Below are positions 4,714 through 6,139 of a stretch of DNA of 6,139 nucleotides, one piece after another. The number at the start of each line of letters is the position of its first letter. Positions within the stretch are counted from its first letter, which is position 1. Source of the DNA: Armatimonadota bacterium (GTDB lineage: Bacteria > Armatimonadota > Zipacnadia > Zipacnadales > JABUFB01); NCBI GenBank assembly GCA_018056145.1, contig JAGPGE010000377.1:1-6139 (forward strand), read 5' to 3'. A program made the position numbers and the translations under genes. Under the pieces are notes generated by a model. The model was not told where the DNA came from. It was given only the letters and a program-made list of their open reading frames with translations, and searched no databases.

Positions 4714-6139
4714 GTGCCTGGTGCGGACGCAACCACCCGATCCCTGGAAAGCCGCCGCGTGCGGGGCATTCAGTGGGGGATAACCCTCGCAGTGCTCATC
4801 GCCGTTCTACGCATTACCCCTTGGACATCCAGCCTGTTCATCTTCTCGGTGGTCGAGCGCTACGCATACGATCTGATCCACGACTGGACGCCCGCGGACC
4901 CGCCGCCCGACATTGTGATTGTGGAGATCGACGACAAGAGCCTGAGCGAACTCGGGCGGTTCCAGTCCTGGCACCGGGACATCTACGCACATCTGCTTTT
5001 CGGTCCTCTCAGCCAGGCCCGCGTGGTCGCTTTCGATGTTCTCTTCCCGGAACCCGACGATGCCCCCGTACAGGTGGCGTCCTCGGGTTCCGCCAGGCAC
5101 GTGAGTAGCGCCGACGAGCTGTTCGCGCGCGCTATCCGGGAGCACGGGCGGGTGGTGCTGGCTGCGCACTGGTCGCCGCAGTCTGCCACGGAGAGCCCCG
5201 ATCCAGCGCTATTGGAGCGCTTCAGCTACCCACCAGCCCGGGGCGCCCTGCGACGCGCGAAAACGGGCGAAGCGTTCGCGCTGCCCACCCGGCGACTCGC
5301 TTGCGAAGCGGCCGCGGTCGGATACGCGCAGATTGACCCGGACCCGGACGGTGTGTACAGACGGTTCCGCCCGATGATGGTCGGGCAGCGCGGGAGGGTC
5401 TTCCCGCATTTCGGGCTGGCGATTGCGCAGGTGGCGGCAGGGGCGAAGGGGGACGAGATCGTCTGCCGGATGGGGGACAACCTCTACTCGGTACGGGGTG
5501 AAGACGAGGGGCAGTTCCCCATCGAGCGGGACGGCGCTACGCTTATCCCGTACTGTGGCCCCAGCGGGACCATACCCCGAGTCAGTCTGGTGGATGCTCT
5601 GCGCCAGGAGGGCATGGCCGAGAAGTTCCGGGACAAGGTGGTGCTCGTAGGCGCCACCGCTCCAGGCCTGTACGACATTCGGCCTGCTCCGTACCGCAAG
5701 GAGAACCGCGTGTTTTTCGGGGTGGAGACCAACGCCAACATTGCCAATGCCCTCCTGCACAAAGCGCCGGTTCTGGATGTCTCCGACTCGGTGCTCGTCA
5801 CGGGCCTCGCCGTGGTGTTGGGCGCTCTGGTGACCCTTGCTGTCTGGCTGGCGGGAAGCGAGGGGCTCGCGGTTGCGCTCGCGATGCTTCTAGTGGCGGT
5901 CTTTGGGGTACCATGCTTCTACGTGGCATTCCGGCTGCTCAATGTCTGGGTTCCGTACGGGGCCATTCTTCTGGCAGGCGCGGTGCCGCTGGTACTGGGG
6001 CTCTACGACCGCCTGACCATGGAACGCAGACTGATCCAGCGGCAGTTCGATGCCTATGTGTCGCCCGATGTCCTGCGCGAGCTGATGAACGAGCCTGATG
6101 TGATCCGCGAGAGCCGCCGGCGCGAAGTTACGCTTCTGT
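4714..6139 (+). CDS. CHASE2-domain transmembrane sensor, probable adenylate/guanylate cyclase (C-terminus cut by right window edge)
   Basis: The frame runs 475 full codons from GTG 4714 to the edge. After an Arg-rich start there is an N-terminal hydrophobic helix (about 19-32), then an extracytoplasmic CHASE2 domain (about 34-345). Its family signatures are IVIVEIDDKSL (67-77), VVAFDVLFPEPD (104-115), KVVLVGATAPGLYDIR (308-323) and GVETNANIANALL (336-348). Three membrane helices follow (about 360-380, 386-408, 411-431), then the juxtamembrane helix and linker RQFDAYVSPDVL (443-454). The last residues, RRREVTLL, are what normally comes directly before the class III cyclase motif FSDIRGFT, so a catalytic domain making cAMP or cGMP is expected next. 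The metal-binding aspartates lie beyond the window, so activity cannot be judged. CHASE2 is a known sensor module with no settled ligand. GTG 4714 was chosen for its Shine-Dalgarno; GTG 4759 is the alternative. The CHASE2 call is firm; the cyclase is a strong inference from the linker. Confidence 0.88.
   Translation, partial: MPGADATTRSLESRRVRGIQWGITLAVLIAVLRITPWTSSLFIFSVVERYAYDLIHDWTPADPPPDIVIVEIDDKSLSELGRFQSWHRDIYAHLLFGPLSQARVVAFDVLFPEPDDAPVQVASSGSARHVSSADELFARAIREHGRVVLAAHWSPQSATESPDPALLERFSYPPARGALRRAKTGEAFALPTRRLACEAAAVGYAQIDPDPDGVYRRFRPMMVGQRGRVFPHFGLAIAQVAAGAKGDEIVCRMGDNLYSVRGEDEGQFPIERDGATLIPYCGPSGTIPRVSLVDALRQEGMAEKFRDKVVLVGATAPGLYDIRPAPYRKENRVFFGVETNANIANALLHKAPVLDVSDSVLVTGLAVVLGALVTLAVWLAGSEGLAVALAMLLVAVFGVPCFYVAFRLLNVWVPYGAILLAGAVPLVLGLYDRLTMERRLIQRQFDAYVSPDVLRELMNEPDVIRESRRREVTLL

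Noticed and set aside
4181..4732. A 183-codon minus-strand frame spanning the end of the coiled-coil gene and the following gap
   Set aside because: The predicted protein is low-complexity Arg/Ser/Pro/Gly, typical of antisense of GC-rich coding DNA, with no domain to support it.
5209..5760. A 183-codon minus-strand frame inside the CHASE2 gene
   Set aside because: It is fully antisense to conserved CHASE2 motifs and shows no recognisable domain.

Overview
This is a GC-rich bacterial window (roughly two-thirds G+C by eye) holding four protein genes, two of them cut by the window edges. No rRNA, tRNA, CRISPR array, transposase or phage gene was seen. The combination of a xylose-isomerase-like TIM-barrel sugar isomerase, a very large DUF4175-type membrane coiled-coil protein and a CHASE2 nucleotide cyclase recalls environmental lineages such as Armatimonadota, Planctomycetota or related uncultured phyla. 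That placement is a loose inference, because no phylogenetic marker gene is present.

Layout. On the minus strand, transcribed right to left, are a complete sugar phosphate isomerase/epimerase-like protein (502-1254) and, 96 bases downstream of it, the N-terminal half of an ABC-2 polysaccharide-export permease (405 down to the left edge). A perfect 13-bp GC-rich stem-loop sits in the gap between them. A 216-base divergent intergenic region (1255-1470) follows. It has a candidate promoter for the isomerase and a cluster of TTGAC/GTCAA half-sites, including a perfect 17-bp palindrome, just ahead of the rightward gene. On the plus strand, 1471-4569 encodes a 1032-residue membrane-anchored protein with two Ig-like regions and a long Glu/Gln/Ala/Arg-rich coiled coil. 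After a 144-base gap with a possible terminator hairpin comes a CHASE2-domain transmembrane protein (GTG start at 4714). It runs off the right edge exactly where a class III nucleotide cyclase domain should begin.

How the genes fit together. The left pair suggests sugar or cell-surface polysaccharide metabolism. The right pair are both cell-envelope proteins: a presumed structural or regulatory coiled-coil protein facing outside the membrane, and a sensor that would turn an extracytoplasmic signal into cAMP or cGMP. Nothing in the sequence proves the two halves are functionally linked. No clearly new biological system is visible. The most unusual items are the interlocking inverted repeats at 1421-1447, the strong intergenic hairpin at 447-487, and the large DUF4175-like protein sitting apart from the MoxR/VWA genes that often accompany such proteins.
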